Counted from the stretch's first letter, positions 49,796 to 61,569 are shown. The stretch: DNA of 64,000 nucleotides from Erigeron canadensis (GCF_010389155.1 NC_057763.1:8990649-9054648); one strand, 5' to 3'. The notes: generated by a model from the sequence alone, not told the origin. Numbers and translations are program-made.

Positions 49796-50493
49796 ACTGA
49801 AGAGGCCCTTCAGTTGAGGATGGTCCAGGTGATCCTTGATTGGTTGGAGATTGAACGCCTTGATGTACTCAAAGACTAGTCATTGATCAAATGGATCACA
49901 TTTTTAGGGGGAAAAAGACTCAAAATATTTTTCAAATAAATTATTGAAAAATGCAACTGAAGGTTATCAGTTGAAACTGGCATCTAAATTTTCTTTTGGT
50001 TGCTAGTTTGGTCTTGTCTCAAAATGGTGGTCAGCCAGATTTCATAACGTTGTGTTTTACTTGGTGGATACTTGTGACACGTGATGTTACTCGAGTACTA
50101 ACCTCGCACTCACGAACGTCACCTGACATGTCTTACGTGTCAAGACTTTTGCCGAAATGTACTGCACTTTTTATGGGTATTGGTGAAGTTAGTGGGTAAA
50201 TGTGAATACCAGCCGTCGTAGCATTAAATGCTTGATGGGAAGTATTAAATATTTTGAATTCTCAAAATTTTGGAAAATAACTTTTTACAAATTATTTCAA
50301 ACTTTTGGAGACTAAAATATCTTTTCGTATATATTTTGGCAATATTTTTACTGCCTATATATACCCCCCACCAATATATCCGTCTCATTTACTTCTCTCA
50401 AAATTCCTTCATTTACTCTTTCAATCATTCACAATTCGAGATCCTTTTCTCTCTTTCTTCTTTAAGTCCAAAACCCTAAATCTAAATTCACAA
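49796..50493 (+). promoter_or_regulatory. Spacer before the extra ORF, with promoter-like end
   Basis: No gene in 49796-50300. The last 140 bases look like a plant promoter and 5' leader: TATATATA at 50356-50363, a C-rich start region, a pyrimidine-rich leader (CTCTCTTTCTTC) and AAACCCTAAAT just before CAAATGGCTCC. It could drive a separate transcript for the extra ORF, or be a chance AT-rich stretch. Confidence 0.45.
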
Positions 50494-53400
50494 ATGGCTC
50501 CTAAATCTTCTTCTTCTTCATCTCGTTCTCGTGATGTGAATCTACTCACTGCTGAGTACATTCCATCACAAAATGTTAATCGTGCCACTGGTGCTCCCAT
50601 AAGCTCTAAGCTTATTAAACTAAATCCAAATAATCCAATGGCATCTCTTCAAGGGCTCCAGGCCGCTGACTCTCTTATCGGGAGAATCCAATCCTTTCTT
50701 CGGATTTCTCCCCTCAGCGATGCCTTCTCTTTGAATCCACACAAGCTATTCCATGATTACTTGTGTGAGTTCTGGTACACTGCCTCTCTTTCTGAGGACT
50801 GCTCATCCATCTCCTTTTCTCTAAAGGATGGGTCAGTCCCGTGTACCATCACCACTGGAACGTTGAGGGAAGCCCTTAACCTCAACTACTGGAGACATAA
50901 TGAAACTCCAGTGGTGATTTCCTCCAATATCAATTTCCGCCAGGTCTTCCTTGATATGGGAAATAAGGAGATGGTGGAGGGGGATGTGTTGAAGACCAAG
51001 GGGTCCATTACAATGAAGGGGCTTTCACCATCCTGGAAGTTCTTTATGGTCCACTTGGTGGAAAGTTTGGGAGGGAGTTCTGGTGGATTGGACCAGATAA
51101 ACTCCTTCCAGGCAGAAATGGCGTACTGCCTTTGGAATGGGCTGAGGGTGGATTTTGCAGGCATTTTGTTCAGAAGCCTGGTATTCAAGTTAAAGGGTAA
51201 CAGGGGTCCTTGTGTTCCCTTTTCAAGGTTTCTGTCCCTTTGTTTTATTCAGATTCTGGGCAGAGACGAGTACAACAACACGCAATCCTCGTTCTCTGTG
51301 CCAGAACTGTTGAGGAATCTGGACAACCTGGTGTCCACTTCTGATGAAGTCCAGATGTCCCCGAGAATGATTTTTGCATTCTCTAAAACTGATGCACCAC
51401 AATCTGGTGAATCAGAAAGGCAACTGGGCGGGCCTCAAAATAATGAGGGACCCACCGGTTCGTCTACTGAAGTTGTAACTGTGGCAGAAGCAGGAGTCCA
51501 GGCAGTTCCTAAAGCAAGAAGATCCTCTAAAAGCAGGAGATCAAGATCTGGACTTGCTGCACCTGACCAGTCACAATCTGTGATAGTGGTCTCTGAAGCC
51601 GCTGCCGATGATATTGCAACTGAGGATAGAGCAGTTGTGGTTGAGGCACCAGTCACCTCTGTCCAGGGAGAAGATGCTTCGGCAACGGATCCTCAAACTG
51701 ATGATACCATTGAGGCAACTCAAACTGGTCATCAGGAGTCTGAACAACTTGTTCAGCCACCCCCAACATTTATGGATCTTGGCATAAATGAGGGTGTGTT
51801 TCAGCTTGAGTCTTCGGACTCATCTGAGACAGAATCTGACCAGGAGATGGCTGATGCGACTATACTTGATCAGCTCCCTTCTCTCCTTGGTCAACCCCAA
51901 GAACCACATGTTTCAGTTTCCCCAACTCATGTACAAAGCTTAGAAATACCTCCAATATTCACCTCTCGCCAATCACCTTCTTCTATGGGTGTGCCTAGAA
52001 ATAGACACATCCTAACCCCACCGTCGCCGTCGTTCACACCTGAGCATTCTCAGCATGAACGCCACATTGAATCTCTTCCTTTCATTTCTACAACCCCTCC
52101 TCTCTCTACTGATGCTACTGCAACTGGAGAACCAGATATTGTCATACCTCGTCCAGTTGCACCTGTAGCTTTCTCAGCTGGTCCAGTGACACCTTCTCCT
52201 CCGTCATTGGACAGCCAGTTCGTGTCTTTTCAAACCGATCTCTCGAACCTTCTTGCGAGGGTGGAAGAGATTCAAAAGACACTGGAGAAGAACACCAAGT
52301 CCCTCTCCAGGTACCACAAGGATCATCTGCAAAATATTAAAGTGGTTGACCTGGGGATTAACAAGTTCTCTGCTAATGAGGACTTGGTGTTTGGCAAGCT
52401 GAACGAGTTAGTGGAATCCTCCAATCAATTGGCAATATCTTTAAGGGAGGCATTCGCACTGACTCAATCTGGAGTCACATCCTCAATATCCAACCTGCTG
52501 AACAATACTGTCAGATCTTCAGAGGTTGATATTAAGAATCTGGAAAGGCAGGTGCAAGAGCTGTGTAGCAAACCTGGCCTAGATGTGACAGAGCTTGGGA
52601 GTCGGTTGGCCTCTTCAGTGGGTCTCAAGATCGAAGAAACTTTGGCTGCCAGTGAGAGTAACTTGATAGAAAAGGTGATATCTGAGATCACCAAGATTGC
52701 AGTGCCCCAGGTCGATCTCACTCCAATAACATCTGAGATTGATCGGTTGAGGTGCAGTCTGGATACGCTGGCTAGCAAAGTGTCTGAACATTCAACTGCC
52801 ATATCTGATCTGACCACTGAAGTTGGCAAAGGAAGGGCGGTTGAGCCTGACAGTGCTCAGGAAGTCCCTGCAACTGGGCTCTCTTCAGATGATCTCTCCA
52901 TTCTCAAACAAATTTTAAAGAGTCAAGAGCAGACAAGTGGAAATGTAATGACTCAATCTCAAGAGATAAATCATCTTTGGAGGACAGTTCGCATGCTTTG
53001 TGGAGTCTTCAAAGAGTGTAAGACAATGCAATCATGGCAGCCTCTAGATCGCCTGCCCTCTAGTCATGCTGATTTTGAAGCCATCAGGCAGGGACTAGAT
53101 GCTGCCAAGGGGGAAAGGTCGGTACATGCCCCTCACACTCTTGTGAAGACTTCAAGTAAAGGGAAGGAGATTGTGATGGCTACCAGTACTGAGGCTGGTG
53201 AGCAAGGGTTTGAGGTGTTTGATGATGTGGTGGTAGGGAGTGTTGACAAGGGAAAGGCCATTGCTGATGAATCTTTGGAACCAGCCACCGATGCACCAAT
53301 GTTGGAAACTGGCAATGTCGATTTGTTGCCTCCAGTTACTGAAAGCGAGAGCCAGAAATTAGCAAGAGTGGGATACCTGGTCAAGGAAAGGAAGAAACAA

Positions 53401-54222
53401 ATGAAGGCAAACCAGTTTGAATCAAGAAAAAATCTTCCAACCCCTCTTGTTGATATCACTGATGCTCAACTCCTTGGCTTGACACTTGTTGAATACAAGA
53501 AGATCAAAGAAGATACAAGAATAGTCAATGCACTGAAGGAGATGCTTGAAGTAGAACTGGACAAACACTACCAGGATGATGAGGCTGAACTGGATGCAAA
53601 GTGTTTGAATGTATCGGTGGAAAAGGCCAGAGAGATCAGATCTGAAGGGATTCTCAAGAGAACTGAGCAGGTCAAGAAGGCGGTCACCAAAGTGTTGAAT
53701 CCACCCAAGTCCAAAGGAAGAAAACAAAAGGCCTTACCAAGAGATGCAAATCTGAGGACTTGGGTAGAACCATGTGAACCCACAACAGATGATATTCGAG
53801 CTGCTACACAAAAGCTGAGCACGAGCAAAATCAAACTGACAAATGAATCTGAAGCTCGCACATATTTGTCAGATGTACAGCGTCGAAGGCACAATAGAGG
53901 CAGGATTACTGATGTTAAGGTTTCAATTAAGCCTGGTGCCAAGCATTTTGTTGTTGAGGTACAATACTTTGGTGGACCTAAAAGGACTACTGAGAACCCG
54001 GATGTCAATCAGTATGGTCATTCCGAGCATGTTGAGATGTTGAGGCTGTTGGAGGGGAGGCAGAGGAAGAATAAAGTTGAAAGAGGCTGGGAGTATGTAT
54101 TGCAAAATCTCATCAAGTTCAAGGAAAACATTGAAGAAAGATTAGGCCTTGATCCTGAGGATACTCAGCCGATTTCATCAGTCTCAAAGAGAAGGAAAAC
54201 TGGCGAAGGGCCATCTGTTTAA
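50494..54222 (+). CDS. Extra ORF of the SIRE-like element, 1,242 codons, unknown function
   Basis: Start chosen at ATGGCTCCT (50494), the first ATG of the frame, in good context (CAAATGGCT). N-terminal globular region, about residues 35-300 (LFHDYLCEFWY; TITTGTLREALNLNYW; FQAEMAYCLWNGLRVDF; RFLSLCFIQ), resembles a domain I recall from retrotransposon-associated plant proteins. Residues 300-570 are acidic and Ser/Pro/Thr-rich, likely disordered. 570-780 are coiled-coil prone (RVEEIQKTLEKN; IDRLRCSLDTLASKVSEHST). The C-terminus is basic (VKERKKQMKANQ; KSKGRKQKALPRD) and ends with a possible nuclear signal SKRRKTG. No signal peptide, membrane helix or enzyme motif is evident, so an env role is not supported. 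The frame is clean although gag-pol is broken. Confidence 0.75.
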   Translation: MAPKSSSSSSRSRDVNLLTAEYIPSQNVNRATGAPISSKLIKLNPNNPMASLQGLQAADSLIGRIQSFLRISPLSDAFSLNPHKLFHDYLCEFWYTASLSEDCSSISFSLKDGSVPCTITTGTLREALNLNYWRHNETPVVISSNINFRQVFLDMGNKEMVEGDVLKTKGSITMKGLSPSWKFFMVHLVESLGGSSGGLDQINSFQAEMAYCLWNGLRVDFAGILFRSLVFKLKGNRGPCVPFSRFLSLCFIQILGRDEYNNTQSSFSVPELLRNLDNLVSTSDEVQMSPRMIFAFSKTDAPQSGESERQLGGPQNNEGPTGSSTEVVTVAEAGVQAVPKARRSSKSRRSRSGLAAPDQSQSVIVVSEAAADDIATEDRAVVVEAPVTSVQGEDASATDPQTDDTIEATQTGHQESEQLVQPPPTFMDLGINEGVFQLESSDSSETESDQEMADATILDQLPSLLGQPQEPHVSVSPTHVQSLEIPPIFTSRQSPSSMGVPRNRHILTPPSPSFTPEHSQHERHIESLPFISTTPPLSTDATATGEPDIVIPRPVAPVAFSAGPVTPSPPSLDSQFVSFQTDLSNLLARVEEIQKTLEKNTKSLSRYHKDHLQNIKVVDLGINKFSANEDLVFGKLNELVESSNQLAISLREAFALTQSGVTSSISNLLNNTVRSSEVDIKNLERQVQELCSKPGLDVTELGSRLASSVGLKIEETLAASESNLIEKVISEITKIAVPQVDLTPITSEIDRLRCSLDTLASKVSEHSTAISDLTTEVGKGRAVEPDSAQEVPATGLSSDDLSILKQILKSQEQTSGNVMTQSQEINHLWRTVRMLCGVFKECKTMQSWQPLDRLPSSHADFEAIRQGLDAAKGERSVHAPHTLVKTSSKGKEIVMATSTEAGEQGFEVFDDVVVGSVDKGKAIADESLEPATDAPMLETGNVDLLPPVTESESQKLARVGYLVKERKKQMKANQFESRKNLPTPLVDITDAQLLGLTLVEYKKIKEDTRIVNALKEMLEVELDKHYQDDEAELDAKCLNVSVEKAREIRSEGILKRTEQVKKAVTKVLNPPKSKGRKQKALPRDANLRTWVEPCEPTTDDIRAATQKLSTSKIKLTNESEARTYLSDVQRRRHNRGRITDVKVSIKPGAKHFVVEVQYFGGPKRTTENPDVNQYGHSEHVEMLRLLEGRQRKNKVERGWEYVLQNLIKFKENIEERLGLDPEDTQPISSVSKRRKTGEGPSV

Positions 54223-54488
54223 GTTTTCCTTCTAACTATTATCTGCTTGTAATTTTGTGTACTCTCTTGTAATTTATTTGAAATTGTATGTATATACAAG
54301 TTGCCAGATTGTAACCTACAAGTAAGATATCTGATAAGATCTACAAACACTTAAAACAAAATCCAAGACATTTGATGATCTATAAAAATGTCTTGGAAAC
54401 TTAATAGGTCTTATCAAATTCAAGTATTTCAAACTTAAACTTGTATAGAAACAAGTTTGAAAATACTTGACAATATTTCAGGACAATT

Positions 54489-54498
54489 AGGGGGAATT
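54489..54498 (+). other. Polypurine tract
   Basis: AGGGGGAATT immediately before the 3' LTR. It primes plus-strand DNA synthesis. The 266 bases between the extra ORF and this tract are noncoding. Confidence 0.85.
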
Positions 54499-55464
54499 TG
54501 TTAGGTCCAGTTTTAACTAAACTGGAGCTCTCCAGTGACATCTGGAGAGCATGAGGAATTGTCCGAAATATTAGAAGTCCAGTTGCATTGTACAGGTTTA
54601 GCAACTGATGACTTCCTCCAGTTGAGATCAGACGACTAGAATCTGAAGACCTTCCAGTTGAAGTCAAAGACAACAAATGGAAAATAGAGATTGGCAATGG
54701 CAGCGAAGCCCAGTTGACAATCTACCAGATCAATCAACTGGAGAATCCTCCAGTGTAAATGCTCTTACAAAGCTTTACACTGATTACGAGGAGGACCTTT
54801 TTACTCTACATCCTTTTAACCGGACAATGATATTGTCTTTGGATAAAGATACAAAGATGTAGAGTGGTTGAATAAAGTAACCTTTTGTCTTACTTTATTT
54901 AACACACACAAAGGATTATTTAAACAATACTTTTGTGTGCTGTCAACCATATTTGTACATCGAAGTTGAGATCCCCATGCTCAATCTTCGACTATAAATA
55001 GAGGTCCTTGCACAAGCTGTTTCAATAACTTTGCAAATACAAATATTCTGCAATATTGGTGAACTTGTGCAATATTCTCTCAATCGCAAAAAGAAACATT
55101 TCACAACTCTAAGTGTTTCGATTGTTTAGGAGAATTTCCAAGTTTAGATCAATTGTAATTCATGGGTTGTTAGGATATTTACATTCTTGTATTATCTTGG
55201 TTCCGCAACAACCTTGTATTTTATTTAAACAGTAATAAATAAAATACACTTGAAAATTACATATTGTCTCACCAGTTTATATGCTCGTCATCTATATTAT
55301 TGCATGTATTAACATTCTGTCACTTTAATACTTAATTCCAGTTAACCTGGTACACGATCAAACTAAACTGGTCACATCCAGATTAATTGATCGTGTTGCA
55401 AAGTTCACTCACCATCGACATAGAGGTGTCTTCAGCACCCATCTAGTGATAGTTGGGACTAATA
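54499..55464 (+). repeat. 3' LTR of the SIRE-like element
   Basis: 966 bp, TGTTAGGTCC to ACTAATA. It matches the 5' LTR with a handful of one- or two-base indels and very few substitutions; most indels are losses in the left copy. Confidence 0.93.
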
Positions 55465-55469
55465 GAAAA

Positions 55470-56810
55470 TCCTAAGAATTTATCGAAAAGAAAATTGTCC
55501 TATATCAAATAGGATGAGAAGTTGATTGAAAGAGTTAGAAATTCCTAAGAATTTATCGAAAAGAAAATTGTCTTATATCAAATAGGATGAGAAGATCATC
55601 CACTTTCGACTCCGTGATACACTAACTCCGGTTGCATTTAAATTAAGACCCAATCCAAATATGTTGACAAGATAACCTAGACTCGAACAAAGAAACTCAC
55701 TTGGTGGCCGACAAGTTTATTACTCTATTCAAACCCATTAACTAACTAGTTCAATCCTAGAAAATTGGCACCACCAACGTTTAATAAGATTTAACCCAAT
55801 TAGTTAATTTGTTTTGGTTAAGTATTAACAATCATGTCTACTTGAAATTAACGTGACACCATCAACTATTAATTACAATTAACAAATCATTTCCTATAAT
55901 AATTATGCCGTTTACTATCACTCCATGAACTAGCACCAATTACTCATAGACAAATAATTGAAATCAAACTTATATACTTCCGACACAATCGACAAAGCAT
56001 GTAAGAATCACCAACAAGCACAATAATATAGAACAAGAAAATGATTCATTAAGATCACAACATAACGCTAATAAAATCAACTTGGAGTAAAAATATGCAA
56101 CCATAGTCAATGTATCACTTCATCTCAGTGGATGACGAATTATTTAGCTACTCATAATCATAAACATAGCACAAAGAGTAAAAGTATAAGAGAACATATT
56201 GTACCAATGTGTAGAAAAACAAGTAGAAGCTAAGAAAATCGATAACCGAATGCCTTGAAGCTCACGAACAACCCTTAGACCTTAATGGACGAAAAAGCTG
56301 CTAAATATTGCCTCAAAGAACCCTTAAATCATCCTGGAGATGATTTTATATTGAATGGGAGGGTTTTGGTCTTTTATTTATAGTGAAAAATCAAAAACCC
56401 TTCTGCCGACCTAGTTTATGCGCCGCACAAACTCACAGTTTTCCAAATATCAAACTTTCCTTGCCCGATATGCGCCGCATGACTCCTGTGTGCGCCGCAC
56501 AGGTATTTTTGCCAAATTCCTGACCAAAATTACGTAATTTTGTGCGCCGCACACCACTTCCATGCGCCGCACAAGCTTCCAGAACTCACGAAACTTGTAT
56601 TTTTCAACTCGTCTTCACTCGTACTTGTCCAAGAATCATCCTAATGCATCTTTTAACCTTCCAAATGCCATTTCTAACCAATGTACCTGTTCTAAGCCTG
56701 CAATCACTAACAATACCATCAAAGCATCGAATATACATGTAATTTGCACATAATTAAGCTTAAAACGAGTTAGAAATGATATGGGAATGTATATATAAAT
56801 GGACATATCA
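55470..56810 (-). repeat. Outer Athila 3' LTR, third piece
   Basis: It runs to CATATCA at 56810, just before the complement of the polypurine tract (AATCCCCCCA). It opens with a 73-bp tandem repeat (55470-55542 and 55543-55615); the SIRE-like element landed at a unit border. Five TGCGCCGCA strings occur at 56415-56575. Confidence 0.85.
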
Positions 56811-59084
56811 AATCCCCCCATACTTAAGCCTTGCTTGTCCTCAAGCAAATTCAGATTTCAAAACATTCATTCCCTTAGTTCTCAATTGCAAATCATGACA
56901 TTAATCAAAAAGAAGCAAAACCATAAAAATAGTTAAGCATTTTTAATCTTTATATGAAAAATCAAAATGTTTGACAATACTTGAATGATCTACAAGTCTC
57001 TAAAACACGACTAAGCACTTTAATTAAATGAATGAAAAACATCTCAACTACTTTTCTCCAACTAACAAACTATTGGGTTGAAATATTGTTTCAATCACTC
57101 AAAGCCAAGTTGTGATGCATATATTTTAACCATAGACTTGTAATAGAATCGTCCCTATGTCGCCATGGTGCTAGTACAATATAACGTCTATCAAAAGAGG
57201 TAATAAACACGGCTGTAATGTACAAAGGCTTACAAGGGTTATTAACAATGTGTATGGAAATTTAAGGATATAATTGGTGTTAAAAGGAAATAACACAACA
57301 ATTAACAAAGTTTTTACATATAGTCTAGTCCAACACAACCCATAACACGCCACCATTGTGGTGTGTTACCTTCAAACGACTCAAACCATTGAATCTTACC
57401 CATATTGACTTTAAACAAACATTGCCAACTTCAAATGAAGATTATAATCAATCAAAGAACACTTTGTTGGTTTAAACTTATGTTCCAACTCTACATTGAT
57501 TTGTCAAAAATGAGGGAAATACCGAATGACAGTCCAAGTTGGTTTCTTTTTTTTGTTTTTTTTTCATTTTTTTGTTTTTCATTCTTTTTATTCTCTTTTT
57601 TTTTCAATGAACTATTTTTACCATGCCTAATTGGTACCCCCTTTTATAACTTTGAAATTTGTTGACAAATCGTAACTCTTACTAATTAGAATAATCTAGA
57701 CTTAATCCATAATCATGACGACATCAATTTACCCCCAATAGAGAATACACCAATCCGACACAACCAAGACAACCCTAAACCATCCAACTAGCATAGACAA
57801 CTAATGATCAACCAAGGATTTCGACTATCGGTATGGTGAGGATAAGTTATATATTTAAGTGGATTTAAACACAAACGAAAAGGTTAGGCTCAACAAGTTT
57901 CCTAAGTGTATCTTGCACTAAAAATGAGTGCAAACAAGGGTTAAACAAAGGATATTCACTAACCAATATGATTAGCTACTTAAAACACATGCATACAAAC
58001 ATGGTTTAACAATGATAAACATAAACAAAGGGTGAATAAACAAAGAAAACAGGTTTAAATCCTAAATTTACCTCTTTATCATCTAGCAAACTACGGTACG
58101 ATCAACTAAGACAAGTTCTAGAATCAACGCAATCACCGGCACACTCATATCAAGGAAAGAAATAAACGGAAGTGGAATAAATTAACCTCAAACTTGCACG
58201 TCTTAGTTCAAAGCTCTAAAAGAGACTCTTACTTCCGGATAAATCCAAAAGCCTATGAGAGGGACAGATTTACAAGGCAACTAAACCAAAACTGTAACAC
58301 CTATCAAATCTATAAATGAATCAAGATCTCACATATTTGGGTGTTTTTTGGTAGAGTGTGCTAGTCATGTAATCAATCCCGAATGGATTTGCCTTAACGA
58401 TCATTCAAAACACATCTCATAACTTAAAACAGTTTTACCAAAAGGAATATAGCTCAATTACTTACTAGTATGATTAAATCTTAAATGACAAAGTAATTAA
58501 ACTATAGGACAAGCAATCAAAAGTTAAAAATTTACTCAAAAATCATCAAAAGGTCTCAACTTCACCCGACTTTTTCCTATTTAGCTACCCCCATACTTGA
58601 GTTGTACAATGCCCTCATTGTACAATGAACTAAAATCAATCTAACGGGAAATAGGTAAAAGCAAAAATAAAAGAAAAGAAAAAGATCTCGAAAACTTGCC
58701 GGATGTAGGTAAGTGTTTGTATGCTCAATAGAACCATCAAACATGAATGGGCGCTGAACTTACTGCCAGCATATGCACTTGAATTGCTCCTCTCCAAAAG
58801 CATAAAACACAAACCAAAAGAAAACCAAAACATCATCATCAATCATTAGCCATTAGTTTAAAAGAAATCACCATACCCCCCCCCCCCCCATACTTATTGT
58901 TCACCATACAAACCACTAAACTAAGTACGAAAAAGGAAATAGTCTTAGCGCCAACAAAAGCGATTACAAACCAAATCAAACAAACAAACCAACAAATACC
59001 AAGTCCACATATCAAATCAAGCAATAACATGATGACTCAATGCCCACGGAAACCGGCACCGCCATCTACCATCAACCATCATCA
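56811..59084 (-). other. Polypurine tract and 3' noncoding region of the outer Athila element
   Basis: It starts with the polypurine tract (complement of AATCCCCCCA). It is similar to 28219-30350 of the inner derivative. A C12-13 run at about 58878-58889 and CTACCCCCATACTTGAGTTG at about 58582 are further G-rich-strand tracts. The pyrimidine-rich run at 57540-57605 is low complexity. No gene seen. Confidence 0.65.
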
Positions 59085-61569
59085 AAACTTAGGAGGAGGG
59101 AAAATAGAATCCACACCGTCTCCTCCACCACGACCATCACCCTCAGAAAAGAAATCTCCACCCGAAATAATGTTTGGCGTACCCATAGTAGATCGCCCTC
59201 CAGCCTCGTTTCCCACAGGTGTATGATAGCTAAAGTAATTCCCCTGATAACGGGGAACACCGGTGTTCATACCAAAGCCCGAGGACTGGGATGCAGGGTC
59301 AAATGGGGGACGTTGGAAGTGATATTGCTCCTGCTGGTATCCCTGCTGAGGGAAAAAGAAGTCAAAAGCATGCTCGCTAGGAGGCGTGATCTCTAGAGGA
59401 GTATAACCAACAAACTCAGTACGCTCAGACTCTGGAAGAGACTCATTCTACTGCCTATGATGTTCTTCCATCTGTCTCTCCCAAAGTGGACGATAATGCT
59501 CTTGCTGGTCTACCACTCGATGTAACATACCAGTCATCGAGCGAGTCTGATCAAGTATCAAATCCATCGACCCCTGCATACCGAAAAGATGACCCTGCAA
59601 AGAAGAGAAGTCAAAAGCAGATGATGAAGAACATGCACCACCCGTGAACCTAGGCTCACTAGTACCATCCTCCCTACGTCTCTCCGGTCCGGTCTTTGAT
59701 CCCCCTCAACATTACCAATAAAAGTATCACGGTTATTAACCGTGACAACCAAACCAGCCCGTCTCAAATCATCCAAGCCAAATGATAAACAAGGTATCCT
59801 ATTAAGCCCCCTACTAGGCCTCAACCCATCCACATTCAACTGCCCAAAAATCAAAGAAATATAATTCCTGCAGAAAAGTTCGGGATCTCGGTGGGTCGCC
59901 ATGTATCGAGCTAAAACATAAGGAGCACAAGCATATCTAGAATCTCCCCCCTCCTTAAACAATCTTATCAACCAAACATCCTGAGGTGTGATCTTATCAG
60001 CATGGTCACCCCTCTGCAGAAACAATGCGTGATCAACTTATGCACAACACGCATCAAAGGTTCCTCAATCTCTGTATGCCTACTAGAAGATGACTTAACA
60101 TCCCCCGACCCTCCAAGATCTCTCTAATAAGCATTAACATCATGATCATCATCAAAACCAGAGACTCCCTTATCAAAAACTCCATTAAGAAGGAAGTCAT
60201 ACCCATCAATATCCGATAAAGATCTATCTCCTAACATCCCTGTCAAATAGGCAAACTCTGGCACGGAACAATGCCTCTGTATCCCACCAGCCCGAAAATG
60301 AATCATCTTCTTTGTGTATAACTCACTTCCATTCAATCTAGTATCAACCCGAATTGTGCTCAAAAACTCTAAGCACCACTCCCTAACCGGTGGATAATCA
60401 CAATCAAATGCTTCCTCCCACATCCTATATGTTTTAATTTGACCATTGGAATTCCTATACTTACACTGCATCATCCCTCTCAATTCAGTAGCAATCCCCA
60501 AAGTTTCAAAATCTCTCCAATTAACTATCTTGGGTTGCATAACCCCATGGTAACGAATCTCTTGAAATTTGTTAAGAAAATGGATTCGTTCTCGCCCTTC
60601 CGAACCCGGGAATGTTAACCAAACATGAGTATCAGCCGAAAGATTTTCTGCCATAGAATCCAATGGCATATCCTTATAAATGAATGGATCGCTAGGCTCC
60701 GGGTTTGTATAATCGTTTCCTTCAATAATTCCCAGAACAAAAACCGGGGCACTTGATGAAGAAGCTACTGTCTTTCCTCGCTGCAAAAACACACAAAACA
60801 TTCATATAATCACAGTAGAACTTTAAACATACCACAATCAAACCAAAACAATCACGAAAAATCGAAAATATGCAAGTCAGACAGACTGTGTGGCGCACAG
60901 AACCAATTTCCAGCAATCCCTGTAGCAAAATTCACCCGATATGCGGCGCATAGAATCAATTTCCAGGAATTTTTTTTGATTTTTCTTACATTTTAATCCA
61001 ATTAAATCACTTCCCACCTAAATTCAAACACTATTCAATCATCTTCAAGAACATACCCAGGTCAACAAAAGTCAACTCGACCTTTTCAAACCAATTTCGA
61101 CTCAATGTAACCAATTCAATGATGTTTTTCACAAATCAATGACAAATTAAGCTTACCCAAACCTTAAACATCATCATACATCAATTTCCCCCAAACTTAA
61201 TTCATACTCAAGAACCCTAGTTCTAAATTCGAATCCAAATCATGCAATTAATCCAAATTGAAACTAGATACAATCAATTAAACCATATTCAAACTATCCC
61301 CAATCAATAACAATCAAAAGCCCCAAACTTTTTCTAATTTCTTATGAACCCTAGATCCAAAAATTTCAAATTAAACACAAATTACTTGTTAAAATCAATT
61401 GCATTCATCATTTAAAACATAACCCATAACAAAAAATCAAGTAATTTTGTTTCAATTGAAATTAACTTGAAAAATCTTGAAAATTTTCAGACCTATCTCC
61501 TACCTACAATGCAAGAAACAAATGGAAAGAGATAGAGGGAGAGAAACATACCCTGGATGTGCGAACCAT
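59085..61569 (-). pseudogene. Athila env-position ORF, spliced, decayed
   Basis: Read leftwards. A tiny first exon (61552-61569, six codons from ATGGTTCGC) ends at AGG|GTATGT. The second begins after TTTTTGCAG at 60780 and continues RGKTVASSSS in phase. The conserved core (WLTFPGSEGRERIHFLNKF; WEEAFDCDYPPVREWCLEFL; FRAGGIQRHCSVPEFAYLTGM) belongs to the Athila ORF type found after pol. A stop at 60124-60126 and a frameshift near 60020 break it. The frame then resumes with DVWLIRLFKEGG and HRDPELFCRNYISLIFGQL, and a Gly/Pro-rich tail extends to about 59085 past another stop near 59452. No membrane helix was evident in the readable parts. Confidence 0.7.

Larger units (their letters stand above)
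43036..55464 (+). mobile_element. SIRE-like Ty1/copia element, 12.4 kb, with an extra ORF
   Basis: TSD GAAAA (43031-43035, 55465-55469), two LTRs, Met primer-binding site, gag, protease, integrase, RT, RNase H, a large extra ORF, polypurine tract. An additional ORF after pol and large size are hallmarks of the SIRE lineage. LTRs are nearly identical, differing mainly by single-base indels, which argues for a young insertion. gag and pol frames are broken several times while the extra ORF is open throughout. Confidence 0.93.

Noticed and set aside
50305..50493. N-terminal extension of the extra ORF to 50305
   Set aside because: The frame is open there but its first codon is TTG, and the region looks like promoter and leader; the first ATG is at 50494.
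50494..54222. Calling the extra ORF an envelope protein because SIRE elements are said to carry env-like genes
   Set aside because: No signal peptide or membrane helix is visible; position alone is not enough.
57540..57610. T-rich ORF encoding a Phe-rich hydrophobic peptide
   Set aside because: Product of a low-complexity T run in retroelement noncoding DNA.
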